A stretch of DNA of 64,000 nt from Actinomycetota bacterium. Lineage in GTDB: Bacteria > Actinomycetota > CADDZG01 > WHSQ01. Below, piece after piece: positions 1-8,186 of this stretch. The stretch lies in the NCBI GenBank assembly GCA_009377815.1, contig WHTI01000002.1:1-64000 (forward strand), written 5' to 3'. The position numbers were made by a program, and so were the translations under genes. The notes beneath the pieces are model-generated. The model had not been told where the DNA came from. It saw only the letters and a list, made by a program, of their open reading frames with translations, and did not search any database. Each line of letters begins with the position of its first letter. Positions within the stretch are counted from its first letter, which is position 1.

Positions 1-136
1 CGTGGACGATCTCGTTGATCCTGCGCGGAGGAACGCTGATGTCCTTGGCGAGCCGATACTGGCTGATACCCATGGGCAGCAGGAACTCCTCGAGGAGGGC
101 CTCGCCTGGATGGAGGGGGGTCATCTTCTGTGTCAT
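1..136 (-). CDS. higA: HigA-type antitoxin, cut by the window edge
   Basis: The reverse strand from position 136 reads [18 protein letters not shown] and continues into an Xre-type helix-turn-helix ([14 protein letters not shown], then RRINEIVH) before running off the window. The HPGE..LEEFL opening is typical of HigA antitoxins, which bind and neutralise HigB and repress the operon. It starts 9 bases after the stop of the toxin gene, giving the toxin-first order characteristic of higBA. An alternative ATG lies at 124. Only about 45 residues are visible, so the C-terminus cannot be judged. Confidence 0.85.
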   Translation of the reverse strand, partial: MTQKMTPLHPGEALLEEFLLPMGISQYRLAKDISVPPRRINEIVH

Positions 137-145
137 CTCTCACCC

Positions 146-427
146 CTAGTGATAGTCGACGATCTCCACGTCGTGCGCCTCACCCGGTTCCCAGCGGAAG
201 CAGATGCGCCACTGATCATTGATCCTGATGCTGTACTCACCTGTGCGGGCGCCCTTGAGACGTTCCAATCGGTTCCCCGGCGGCACCCTCAGGTCGGCGA
301 GGTTCACTGCCGCATCCAGCATCCGTAACTTCCGAAAGGCGGCCCTTCGAACGTCGTTCCCGAACCTGCGCACGGGACTTCGCTCGAACAGGCGCCGCGT
401 GTCGTTGTCTCTGAAGCTCCTGATCAT
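146..427 (-). CDS. higB: HigB/RelE-type toxin (mRNA interferase)
   Basis: This is a 93-residue protein of the RelE/HigB superfamily, ribosome-dependent mRNA endonucleases. Visible family features are the MIRSFRD.DTRRLFE start, LDAA..LADLRVPPGNRLE, the LKG...GEYSIRINDQWRI strand pair and the C-terminal CFRW..GEAHDVEIVDYH. The start at 427 matches family N-termini; a longer frame opens at 445 but adds an atypical leader. It precedes the HigA gene by 9 bases, so the two form one operon, probably autoregulated through the palindrome just upstream. No missing key residue is obvious. Confidence 0.88.
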   Translation of the reverse strand: MIRSFRDNDTRRLFERSPVRRFGNDVRRAAFRKLRMLDAAVNLADLRVPPGNRLERLKGARTGEYSIRINDQWRICFRWEPGEAHDVEIVDYH

Positions 428-430
428 GAA

Positions 431-459
431 ATAGTAACGCCGCACGTTATTAACGTCAA
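431..459 (-). promoter_or_regulatory. Promoter/operator of the higBA operon
   Basis: On the reverse strand TTGACG (459-454), a 17-base spacer and TACTAT (436-431) form a good sigma-70-like promoter. A perfect 13-base palindrome ACGTTATTAACGT (444-456) overlaps the -35 box and spacer, as expected for HigA autorepression. The -10 box lies very close to the ATG at 427, so either the transcript is nearly leaderless or translation starts slightly downstream. Confidence 0.55.
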
Positions 460-634
460 GCGTTATGCCTTCCCACTAGAGGCGCCATCAACAACCGCTT
501 CACCGATACGAAGAGTAGTGAGGTGGTACGACACGAGCTTCGGCCGGCAACTCTTCCGCTGGCCCAGCGCGATAGCGCTGGATCTTCAGGCTCTCAGGGT
601 TCGGTAGTGGGATGTCCGGACGCTCATCGTGGCC

Positions 635-1441
635 TTAGGAAATCAGTCGCTCGACAAGAATCGTTGCCATCTCCTCGATGGTGTAGTCGGCGGACTTGAG
701 GGCTACCTTGTCGGCAAGGATGGGGCTGTATCTCGCAACTTCTTCCTTCGTGACGTTGTGCCAAATGAGCAGGATTCGAGGCTCACCACTCTGCTCTTCT
801 CTGACGAACAACCCATTGAGTTCCTGCTCTGTCCAGTGTCGTCCTTCCAGGAAGTCCTTTGACAATACGACAATCCCGTACCGGCTCTTCCGGAGTCCCT
901 CGTCGATCTTGCTTCGAATGCTGTCTCCAACCTTCATATGCCACTCATCCAGCCAGACATGTTTCTCCCGTGCCCTTAGTGCTTCAGCCAATGGCCGCGC
1001 AACAGAAGCTTTGTCGAGTCCGGCATGACTGACGAAGAAGTCGTACTCGGCGATGTCTGCCCCTGTCCCGTAGGTGGGCTCCTGCATGGAGGTCACGACG
1101 CTCGCACGTTCAGCGACGCTTCGCTGGAGGATCTCTTCTTCGAGCCGCCGAAAGGAATCAGTCTGCTCACGTGCGATGCGAGATTCCTCGGTGTGCAGCC
1201 GTCCAGTGGCATCGGCGATCCTCCTGTCGATATCGGCGCGTTTCTTGCGGGCATCCAAAGCTTGCTTCTCGTACCTGTCTGCCTCCCTCAGTTTCATGCT
1301 TGCGAGACCCGACGATGATGAGCGTGATGCCTGTTCTCTTGCGCGGGCTGCCTTTGAGCTCGCGTCGGAATCCTTGCGGCTCTCTTGGGCCGCCTTGTTG
1401 TGCAGATCCTGAAGCTGTCTTCGAAGGCCGTCGGCCCGCAT
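635..1441 (-). CDS. Coiled-coil TIR-domain protein
   Basis: This 268-residue protein has a charged, Ala/Arg/Glu-rich coiled-coil N-terminus (about 1-115) and a C-terminal TIR domain (about 130-268). The TIR signature is clear: YDFFVSHAG near 133-141, WLDEWHMKVGDS (BB-loop region), SRYGIVVLSKDFL, and HWTEQEL with the likely catalytic Glu at about 207. Bacterial TIR domains of this type cleave NAD or make cyclic ADP-ribose signals in antiphage defence. A strong Shine-Dalgarno (GGGAGGAAGG on the reverse strand) supports the ATG at 1441. It lies beside ThsB-like, caspase and SLOG genes, which implies a defence role. The coiled coil could drive oligomerisation or target sensing; this is inference. 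Confidence 0.85.
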   Translation of the reverse strand: MRADGLRRQLQDLHNKAAQESRKDSDASSKAARAREQASRSSSSGLASMKLREADRYEKQALDARKKRADIDRRIADATGRLHTEESRIAREQTDSFRRLEEEILQRSVAERASVVTSMQEPTYGTGADIAEYDFFVSHAGLDKASVARPLAEALRAREKHVWLDEWHMKVGDSIRSKIDEGLRKSRYGIVVLSKDFLEGRHWTEQELNGLFVREEQSGEPRILLIWHNVTKEEVARYSPILADKVALKSADYTIEEMATILVERLIS

Positions 1442-1576
1442 CCTTCCTCCCTATCGGCAGCGCCATTCCTTGCGCAAGCCCTCCGTTGGCCCGGTCACAC
1501 ATTCGCCGCCGCCTCTACTGGCCTATTGCGGAGGAAGGTTCAGCGACAGAACTCGGTGACTTGCTCCATCCAGCTT

Positions 1577-2080
1577 TCACAGCGAGTCAATGAACTTCTC
1601 AATACGCTCCCATGTCCATTCTCCGACGCGTTCTTTCGGCAGTTCAGGGGGGATGGCTCCCTTGTTGTCCTTGTGGATATGGACGCCCAAGATCGGTTTT
1701 CCTTCGTCAACTGCGCATTTGATTTCCCAGCGCGCTCCTTTCGCATTCCAGGTTTTCTTGCTAAGTAGAACAATGACCCCGTCGCAGGACCTAATCACAT
1801 CTCGACATTGTGTCTTCCATTTCTCACTAAAGGGCTTGTCGAGCCCCATATCAATGAACGCGAAGGGACTCCGGCTATTGATTGACTGCCCACGCAGGTG
1901 CTCCCGGGAGCCCTTGTCTTCCACCGCGAAGCTGACAAAGACCTTCTTGCGCCCGAAGCTTCCACTGGCAGCGATAGCGAGTAGAAGCACCGATCCTGCT
2001 CCCACGATGGCACGAACAGTGTCTCGACCCCTCTCCTCCCACCACGGCCGACCTCTCTCCTCCCACCACTCGTTCGGCAT
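1577..2080 (-). CDS. Membrane-anchored ThsB-like TIR protein
   Basis: A 167-residue protein. Residues 5-20 hold two near-identical copies of WWEERGR plus P/D, about 22-40 form one hydrophobic membrane segment, and about 45-167 form a TIR-like (MTH538/DUF1863, ThsB-type) domain. Domain marks are KVFVSFAVEDK, INSRSPFAFIDMGL, GVIVLLSKKTW, and ARWEIKCAVDEGKPILGV with the probable catalytic Glu at 119. The ATG at 2080 has a strong GGAGGAGAG ribosome site; a longer frame upstream lacks support. ThsB proteins in Thoeris make NAD-derived signals on phage infection. It is divergent from, and clearly paralogous to, the gene at 2328. The membrane anchor is unusual for this family. Confidence 0.8.
   Translation of the reverse strand: MPNEWWEERGRPWWEERGRDTVRAIVGAGSVLLLAIAASGSFGRKKVFVSFAVEDKGSREHLRGQSINSRSPFAFIDMGLDKPFSEKWKTQCRDVIRSCDGVIVLLSKKTWNAKGARWEIKCAVDEGKPILGVHIHKDNKGAIPPELPKERVGEWTWERIEKFIDSL
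2031..2069. repeat. 24-base-period direct repeat within the ThsB-like gene
   Basis: CTCTCCTCCCACCAC occurs at 2031-2045 and again at 2055-2069. It encodes the tandem eight-residue unit WWEERGRP/WWEERGRD at the N-terminus of the membrane-anchored ThsB-like protein, so it is a small in-frame duplication. Confidence 0.85.
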
Positions 2081-2327
2081 CTCTCTCCTCCATCCAGTTT
2101 CAGATGTCCATTCCATTGAGCGTAGGGGGTCGTGAGACAGGTACCCCAGGGGCGGGTCCTCGGTAACGGGATCAGCGCTCGGTGGAAGGCTGAAACGGCA
2201 AAACCCGTGACATGTCTTGAGAGGTTCGCGATCTCGTCTACTTTGGCCTCGAGGGGTCAATCATCGCGCCTCGCGGTGGAAGTATGATTCTTTAAGACGA
2301 CCGATTGAAGGACGCAAGGGGAGTTGG

Positions 2328-2705
2328 ATGCCTGACAAGGTCATCTTCATCGCATTCGCCAAAGAGGATGAAGCGGCTCGCAACCTGTTTAGCGGGCAGC
2401 GAATCAACGCTCGCTCTCCCTACTCTTTCGTGGATATGTCCGTGAAGGAGCCGTACTCGAGTCAATGGAAGGAGCGTGTTCGCACTCGAGTACGCCGCTC
2501 CGCTGGGGTCATTGCGCTTATTAGCAGCAACACTCCCGCAGCTACCGGCCAACTCTGGGAGATTGGGTGCGCACGCGACGAAGGTCGTCCGCTGCTTGGT
2601 TTGTGGATAGAAGACGGATATCGGACAAAACCGGCTGCATTGGGGACTGCTCCTGTAAAGGCCTGGACTTGGGAGGCTGTGTCTGTCTTCATCGATGCGC
2701 TGTGA
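2328..2705 (+). CDS. Soluble ThsB-like TIR protein
   Basis: A 125-residue protein consisting only of a ThsB/DUF1863 TIR-like domain. It aligns end to end with the domain of the divergent gene at 1577-2080: KVIFIAFAKEDEAARN, INARSPYSFVDMSV, GVIALISSNTP, LWEIGCARDEGRPLLGL (likely catalytic Glu 78), and a final WTWEAVSVFIDAL. Family members produce cyclic ADP-ribose-type messengers from NAD in Thoeris defence. The ATG at 2328 gives the canonical MPDKVIFIAF start; the longer open frame upstream encodes nothing family-like. It is followed 17 bases later by the caspase gene, so it probably heads the effector operon. Confidence 0.82.
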   Translation: MPDKVIFIAFAKEDEAARNLFSGQRINARSPYSFVDMSVKEPYSSQWKERVRTRVRRSAGVIALISSNTPAATGQLWEIGCARDEGRPLLGLWIEDGYRTKPAALGTAPVKAWTWEAVSVFIDAL

Positions 2706-2722
2706 TGTTTCGCAGGGGCTGA

Positions 2723-3679
2723 ATGCGGCGAGCATTGACGGTCGGCATTGATGGTTACCCCTTCGGGCCGCTGACGGGATGCGTGGCGGATGCGGCTGCG
2801 GTCGCTGATCTGCTGGAGCGTCATCATGATGGATCGAAGAACTTCGATGTTCGACGAGTAACCGGACCTCCTGATGACGTAACTCGCCCCCTCTTGAGGG
2901 AGGCTCTGACAGATCTCTTCAAGCAGCCGGCGGAGGTTGCCCTCTTCTACTTCTCAGGTCACGGGACCGAGAACGATTTGGGCGGCTACTTGGTGACGTC
3001 AGACGCGGCCAGCTACGACGAGGGGGTTCCAATGGGGGATGTCCTAACTCTCGCCAACGAAAGTCCGGTCAGCGAGGTAGTGGTGATTGTCGATGCCTGC
3101 CACAGCGGTCATCTCGGAAATCCTGCCCAAGGCCCGCGCGTGATGAACGCGCGGGCAGAGATTCGTGAAGGTGTCTCGATTCTCACAGCAAGCCGCTCAA
3201 GTGAACCAGCTGTTGAAACCGGAGGTAGGGGAGTCTTCACAACCTTGGTCTGCTCCGCATTGGGAGATGGCGCCGCGGATGTACTCGGTAGCACGTCAGT
3301 GGCGAGCATCTACTCGTATGTCGATCAATCTCTTGGCGCGTGGCAGCAGCGACCGCTCTTCAAGACGCATGTCAGTTCGTTGCTCTCTCTTCGCCAAAGC
3401 AAGCCCGCTGTGTCACCGGACAGACTGAGACGGATCAATGAGCTGTTCGTGAGTGCTACGGATGAACACGCAATGGATCCATCTTATGAACGTACGGACG
3501 AGTCTTCAGTCGAGGAGAAGGTTGAGATCTTTGACACCTTGGCCGAGTTTCGAAACGCACGACTTGTCGAAGTCGTTACCCACGAGCACTTGTACTTTGC
3601 TGCAATTGAATCGGGTTGCGTGCGGCTCACACCTCTCGGTCGACACTATTGGCGCTTGGTTGCGGAGGGCCTCCTATGA
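2723..3679 (+). CDS. Caspase-like (C14/metacaspase-type) protease
   Basis: A 318-residue protein with an N-terminal caspase-like peptidase fold: ALTVGIDGYPFGPLTGCVADA, the histidine of FYFSGHG (about His80) and the cysteine of IVDACHSGH (about Cys126) give the catalytic dyad. After about residue 225 comes a separate C-terminal region ending VRLTPLGRHYWRLVAEGLL, which looks like a winged-helix or small sensing domain. Caspase-like proteases act as suicide effectors in several bacterial defence systems, including the reported TIR-caspase (type IV Thoeris) system where a TIR-made cyclic ADP-ribose isomer activates the protease. Here it sits between a ThsB-like gene and a SLOG gene and overlaps the latter by four bases. 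What activates it is inferred from context. Confidence 0.85.
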   Translation: MRRALTVGIDGYPFGPLTGCVADAAAVADLLERHHDGSKNFDVRRVTGPPDDVTRPLLREALTDLFKQPAEVALFYFSGHGTENDLGGYLVTSDAASYDEGVPMGDVLTLANESPVSEVVVIVDACHSGHLGNPAQGPRVMNARAEIREGVSILTASRSSEPAVETGGRGVFTTLVCSALGDGAADVLGSTSVASIYSYVDQSLGAWQQRPLFKTHVSSLLSLRQSKPAVSPDRLRRINELFVSATDEHAMDPSYERTDESSVEEKVEIFDTLAEFRNARLVEVVTHEHLYFAAIESGCVRLTPLGRHYWRLVAEGLL

Positions 3680-4158
3680 TTCGCCTGGGCGTCACCGGCC
3701 ACCAGGAGGTTCCCTCAGGCGTCGATAGGCTCTTACAAGCTGAGATTCGCGGGCTCGTTGAGAGTCGCTCTCCCGCTTCCGGATTCATTGGAGTCACGAG
3801 TCTCGCTGCGGGCACCGATCAGCTGTTCGCAGACGTAATTCTGGAATTGGGCGGGTCTCTTCATGTTGTGCTCCCATGCCTTGGGTATGAGACAACATTC
3901 TCGGATTCCAAAACTCTTGACCATTTCGAAGATCTCCTTGGGCACGCTGAGGAAGTTGAGAAACTCACGTTCCCTTCACCTCGGGAAGAAGCCTTCCTGG
4001 CGGCCGGGAAGCGCGTCGTGGACCTAAGTGACATTCTGTTGGCTGTTTGGGACGGGAAGCCCGCTCGGGGACTTGGTGGAACGGCCGACATAGTGAACTA
4101 TGCCGGATCAGTGGGTCGACCGATCAGAGTTCTCTGGCCAACTGGAGCTAGCAGGTAG
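3676..4158 (+). CDS. SLOG-type Rossmann nucleotide-sensor protein
   Basis: A 160-residue protein starting MIRLGVTGHQEVPSGVD, with SLAAGTDQLFADVILELGG in the middle and DILLAVWDGKPARGLGGTADIVNYA near the end. These are the glycine-rich loop, the S(L/A)A.G(A/T)D motif and the VWDG..A.G.GGT..(V/I) motif of stand-alone SLOG (LOG/DprA-like) proteins, which bind nucleotide-derived ligands. In Thoeris the SLOG domain of ThsA binds the TIR-made signal. The ATG overlaps the caspase stop (ATGA), implying translational coupling and a shared complex or pathway. A role as signal receptor or signal-degrading enzyme is inference. Confidence 0.75.
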   Translation: MIRLGVTGHQEVPSGVDRLLQAEIRGLVESRSPASGFIGVTSLAAGTDQLFADVILELGGSLHVVLPCLGYETTFSDSKTLDHFEDLLGHAEEVEKLTFPSPREEAFLAAGKRVVDLSDILLAVWDGKPARGLGGTADIVNYAGSVGRPIRVLWPTGASR

Positions 4159-4354
4159 GGCCGATGGGTCGATCTGGGAAATTGGAGGCGAGCTTGGTCA
4201 AGAGTTCGTTCCTTGGATCGACTCCGTGCGTTTCTTGACAAGTGGCATCGAGGGAAGATGGACAGGTTTCTTCATAACGGTGATACGCCTAACGTGCGAG
4301 AGATGACCGCGTCAGAATGAGATTCGGATTGTGCAACGACCCTAGGAGGCGGAT

Positions 4355-4795
4355 GTGACCTTCGACGAGCTACGTGCGGTTCTACTCGACAGTGACGCCG
4401 GAAAGTGGAAAAGGATTCATCACCTCCCATACAGAGAAGCGTGGCATGACGCCGCGGCCGTCTTCTTACAGGACCTGTCCGTGACCATGCAATGGGGAGC
4501 GGACATGAACAATCCTTTTTCCGAGGAATGGACAGACAACTTCCCGGATAGACGCGCCCGAAGCTTCTACGTGCATGTTCTCTGCAACGGGGCGGTCGTT
4601 TTCGAGGATGCGCTTGTCTCCGCTGATGGGGGCCGCTACATATTGCCAATCCCCAGCCCTAAGAACGCCGATGGAGAGTGGCTCGTAACTGGCGAGGATT
4701 ATGATTTTGCGGAGCTACTGCACGCCATCAGTAATGGAACCGCATACTCGTTTCTTGGAGGCTTTGAGACTGGGAATCTCACTCTGAGGAGATAG
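4355..4795 (+). CDS. Hypothetical protein, 146 residues
   Basis: I do not recognise this family. The GTG at 4355 has a strong AGGAGG ribosome site seven bases upstream, and the frame is open for 146 codons. The product is soluble, acidic and rich in aromatic residues, with no membrane segment: MTFDELRAVLLDSDAGKW at the start, a probable beta-sheet core (RSFYVHVLCNGAVVFEDALV, GGRYILPIP) and LTLRR at the end. It lies about 200 bases after the SLOG gene on the same strand, so it may be an accessory of the TIR-caspase block or a separate small defence gene. No function is assigned. Confidence 0.6.
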   Translation: MTFDELRAVLLDSDAGKWKRIHHLPYREAWHDAAAVFLQDLSVTMQWGADMNNPFSEEWTDNFPDRRARSFYVHVLCNGAVVFEDALVSADGGRYILPIPSPKNADGEWLVTGEDYDFAELLHAISNGTAYSFLGGFETGNLTLRR

Positions 4796-5016
4796 GAGGG
4801 AGTGCCCCCAAGACCTGAAGACCGATTCCCACTTAGGGTTCCGACCCCATGAAAGGTCTCCAAAGGGTTCATGGATCATGCGAAGCCCATGGAAAGCCTG
4901 GAAACCGAAGCTCTGGCCCTGTCTCAGTTGACTCGTATGCTTCTTATGTGACTGGGGAAGACGAAACGGCGAAGCTGCCTCTCGACACGCTGGCGTCCGT
5001 CCGGCAGGCTGGGTAA

Positions 5017-6246
5017 ATGGTGTACGAAGCACAACGAATGAGTATTGATCGGTTGCCGAACCGATGGAGGAGATCTCCTCGACGGTGGGGGCATCCGCTT
5101 CATTCCCTTTGCTCTTACTTCGCAATGTTTCCGCCGCAGATTCCCTCTGTCTTCATTCGATGGCTGACCGAACCAGGTGATCACGTGTATGACCCTTTTT
5201 CAGGCCGGGGAACAGTCCCGCTCGAGGCGATCCTTCTCGGACGAACGGGCTGGGGCACCGATGCCAATCCGCTCGCAGTGACTCTTACTGGGGCCAAGAC
5301 CAACATCCCCAGTGAACGTCGTGTCCTTGCGCGCCTCGCGGAGCTTGAAGAATGGGCGCCAACCTCCGGGCGTCCAACGGTCCCTCCGGATATTGACATG
5401 TTGTTCTCGACCAAGACGCTCAGGCATCTGGAGTTTCTTCGAGCGCAGTTGGATCACTCCAACCCCCTTGATCGTTTCATCGCGGCGATGGTATTGGGCA
5501 TCCTCCATGCGAATGCGAGATACGACGGGACCCCACGTGGCCTCTCCATCAGCATGCCGAACACGTTTTCCATGGCTCCTGGCTATGTTCGAGGCTACAT
5601 ACATGATCAAGGACTTGTAGCGCCAAGAGTGAATGTGTTCAATGCCCTTCGAACTCGACTGGCTCAGCTGGACCTTCCGTCTGCCTCTATGAACCGAGGT
5701 CACGCCTGGAAACGAGATGCCATGCGACCAGTTCCCGATAAGCTAAAGGGGAAAGTGAAGCTCATTTTCACTTCACCGCCCTACCTTGAGGTCATAAAGT
5801 ACGGAAAATACAATTGGGTTCGACTGTGGTTCCTTGGTCACGAGCCCCGTGCTGTTGACGAGAAGTTAATGGCGACGAGCTCCCTGGACAAGTACCTGGG
5901 CTTCATGGGGACGGCGATGGCGTCGCTAGCTCCGAGTCTTCGGAAAGATGGACGTGCCTGTTTGGTAATCGGTGACGTACGAAGAGGAGACGAAACGATA
6001 AACCTCGCACGCGAGGTATGGAAGCAAGTTCTCGAGCCGACCGGCTGGAATCTTGAAGCAGCTATTTCGGACAACTTGCCTATCCAGCACAAGGTGAGCC
6101 GTATTTGGAAAGACCGCAATGGTAAGGCGACGAAAACGGACAGGATCCTGATACTGACTCGTGGGCCGAGAGATCCTTTGCCTTCGATTCCACGCATGAC
6201 TTGGGCCGAACCAGAGTGGCAAAGGCAGAAAGAGGGGGGACCGTGA
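5017..6246 (+). CDS. Site-specific DNA methyltransferase (N4/N6 type)
   Basis: A 409-residue amino-methyltransferase with motif I at DPFSGRGTVPLEA (about residues 59-71, SAM binding) and catalytic motif IV as TSPPY (about 251-255). The opening HPLHSLCSYFAMFPPQIP is typical of a family often found beside HerA/NurA genes. It should methylate adenine N6 or cytosine N4 to mark self DNA. An in-frame ATG at 5038 is an alternative start; neither has a strong ribosome site. The stop overlaps the HerA start (GTGA at 6243), so methyltransferase, HerA and NurA form one tightly coupled operon. The target sequence cannot be read from the protein. Confidence 0.85.
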   Translation: MVYEAQRMSIDRLPNRWRRSPRRWGHPLHSLCSYFAMFPPQIPSVFIRWLTEPGDHVYDPFSGRGTVPLEAILLGRTGWGTDANPLAVTLTGAKTNIPSERRVLARLAELEEWAPTSGRPTVPPDIDMLFSTKTLRHLEFLRAQLDHSNPLDRFIAAMVLGILHANARYDGTPRGLSISMPNTFSMAPGYVRGYIHDQGLVAPRVNVFNALRTRLAQLDLPSASMNRGHAWKRDAMRPVPDKLKGKVKLIFTSPPYLEVIKYGKYNWVRLWFLGHEPRAVDEKLMATSSLDKYLGFMGTAMASLAPSLRKDGRACLVIGDVRRGDETINLAREVWKQVLEPTGWNLEAAISDNLPIQHKVSRIWKDRNGKATKTDRILILTRGPRDPLPSIPRMTWAEPEWQRQKEGGP

Positions 6247-8186
6247 CCGTCTCGGCGGTTGAAGAACTAAAGAAGCTTGCACACATTGATCTCTTCATTG
6301 AAGCCAGAGATCAGGAACGGTTCATTGGACGCCCCTTCTATCTCGACTTCGGGCGAATGAGGATGCTTTCCAATGACAAGTGGAAGCACAATGTTCGAGG
6401 AGTACCCGCAGGCGCCTTCTTGCTCTGCGTTTATGACGGCGAGCCCGACGTCGAGGAGGCGATTCTCGTTCGCGTCTTGGGACCGACGAAACTGCCCACC
6501 GACAACGATGTGGTGGCAGCGATGGTGGACTATTACAAGGAAGCCATCCCGGATCAACCGAAGGAGAAGCTCGACTCCTATACCAGAGCAGAGTTCCAGT
6601 TCTCAGGTATGGAGTGCCGCGTAATAGGGACTTTCTACAGGGATCTCGGCGGGAAGGTTCGTCTAGCTGGAGATATCGACAACTTCTACTCGCCCAACAA
6701 CTATCTGGTCTACAAGCCGACCGAGAAGATGCTTGAGTACGTGGTCAACTTCCGAGAGGAAGGTATCCCCGGTGGCATCGGTGACGACAGAATAGGCAGC
6801 GTGCGCTACAGCTCGAGCCTGCGCCACGGGGGCGACGAAGGTGCGCAAATGTTCGTGTCTGCGCTGGACTTTCTGGGGAAGCGAACGGCGCTGTTCGGAA
6901 TGACGCGGACCGGTAAGTCCAACACCGTCAAGAAAATCATTCAGTCGACGATGAACATCTCAAAGTCGGGGGTGTCTATTGAGGGCGTCCCGATAAAGCC
7001 GGTGGGACAAATCATTTTCGATGTCAACGGTGAGTACGCCAACGAGAATCAGCAGGATGCCGGCACCGCCCTCTTTGCCCAATACCCCGATGAGGTTACG
7101 CGTTACAGCGAGATGGAGAAACCAGGCTTCCGTGTGATGAAGCTGAATTTCTATCGCGACGTGATCGAGGGGTTCAGGATGCTTGCCGCAATTCTTGCTG
7201 ATGACTCTGCGGACTACACACGAGCTTTCTGCAACATCAATTGGGATGAGCCAGCCGCCTCGAACAAGGGGGAATCCACTCGTTTTGCTCGGCGAGTTGC
7301 TGCATACAAGTGTTGCCTCTTCAAAGCGGGGTTCACCGTTCCACCTGGCGAAACTGTGAAGTTTGCTAGCAGCAAGGACATAAGAAACTCGAATATCGCC
7401 GGACTTACTAATCGACCCGAGGATGGAATCAGCCTTGAGGACGCAACGACGTGGTTTGAGGCGGCCTGGGCAAACTACAAGGACTCTGCGGGCCCATTTG
7501 AGCAATCTCGGCAAGCAACGGGCCGGGAGTGGGCTGATGAGGATCTGCAAACTCTCATGAGGTTCCTCTCGCGCCGTCGCCTCCCTGGTGGGAACCCGAG
7601 CGAGAGCGGCTACACCAAGCTGATTCCCGGTCGGGATCTGCATACGTCAACCGTGGGTAAGGGATTTGAGGAAGAGATTCTTGACCTTCTTCGCGAGGGC
7701 AAGGTTGTCATCATCGATCTTTCACAAGGCGATCCCATGATTCAACGCGTTTACGCGGACAGAGTGGCATCGAGAGTCTTTGCCGACGGGATGAGTAGGT
7801 TCGTTAAGAACGAGGTGGCTAACTTCGTGCAGATGTACTTCGAGGAGGCGCATAACCTCTTTCCACGGAAAGAGGAGCGGGATCTCACTATCGTTTACAA
7901 CCGACTCGCTAAGGAGGGTCAGAAGCTTCGGATTGGTCTTTGCTACGCGACTCAGGAGGTTAGTTCGATTTCCTCCAGCATTCTCAAGAACACTCAGAAC
8001 TGGTTCGTATCTCACCTGAACAACCGGGACGAGCTACGTGAGATTGAGAAGTACTACGATTTCGAGGACTTCACCGAGAGCCTTCGTCGAGCGACGGACA
8101 AGGGTTTCATCAGGATGAAGACTGACTCGAACACCTTCATCGTGCCGGTGCAGGTAGATCGCTTCTTCGTTCCGGTCGCCACCTGA
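6243..8186 (+). CDS. herA: HerA-type hexameric DNA-translocating ATPase
   Basis: A 647-residue protein of the HerA/FtsK (DUF87) family. The N-terminus (about 1-160) is a HerA-like barrel region. Walker A is GMTRTGKSNT at about residue 218, Walker B is QMYFEEAHNLF at about 530, and the C-terminal RLAKEGQKLRIGLCYATQ..SSIS..ILKN.. segment carries the sensor and arginine-finger region of DUF87 ATPases. HerA pumps DNA and drives NurA nuclease; in bacteria the pair acts mainly in defence. The GTG at 6243 overlaps the methyltransferase stop and matches family length; the ATG at 6201 lies inside the upstream gene. It overlaps NurA by one base. Confidence 0.9.
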   Translation: MTVSAVEELKKLAHIDLFIEARDQERFIGRPFYLDFGRMRMLSNDKWKHNVRGVPAGAFLLCVYDGEPDVEEAILVRVLGPTKLPTDNDVVAAMVDYYKEAIPDQPKEKLDSYTRAEFQFSGMECRVIGTFYRDLGGKVRLAGDIDNFYSPNNYLVYKPTEKMLEYVVNFREEGIPGGIGDDRIGSVRYSSSLRHGGDEGAQMFVSALDFLGKRTALFGMTRTGKSNTVKKIIQSTMNISKSGVSIEGVPIKPVGQIIFDVNGEYANENQQDAGTALFAQYPDEVTRYSEMEKPGFRVMKLNFYRDVIEGFRMLAAILADDSADYTRAFCNINWDEPAASNKGESTRFARRVAAYKCCLFKAGFTVPPGETVKFASSKDIRNSNIAGLTNRPEDGISLEDATTWFEAAWANYKDSAGPFEQSRQATGREWADEDLQTLMRFLSRRRLPGGNPSESGYTKLIPGRDLHTSTVGKGFEEEILDLLREGKVVIIDLSQGDPMIQRVYADRVASRVFADGMSRFVKNEVANFVQMYFEEAHNLFPRKEERDLTIVYNRLAKEGQKLRIGLCYATQEVSSISSSILKNTQNWFVSHLNNRDELREIEKYYDFEDFTESLRRATDKGFIRMKTDSNTFIVPVQVDRFFVPVAT

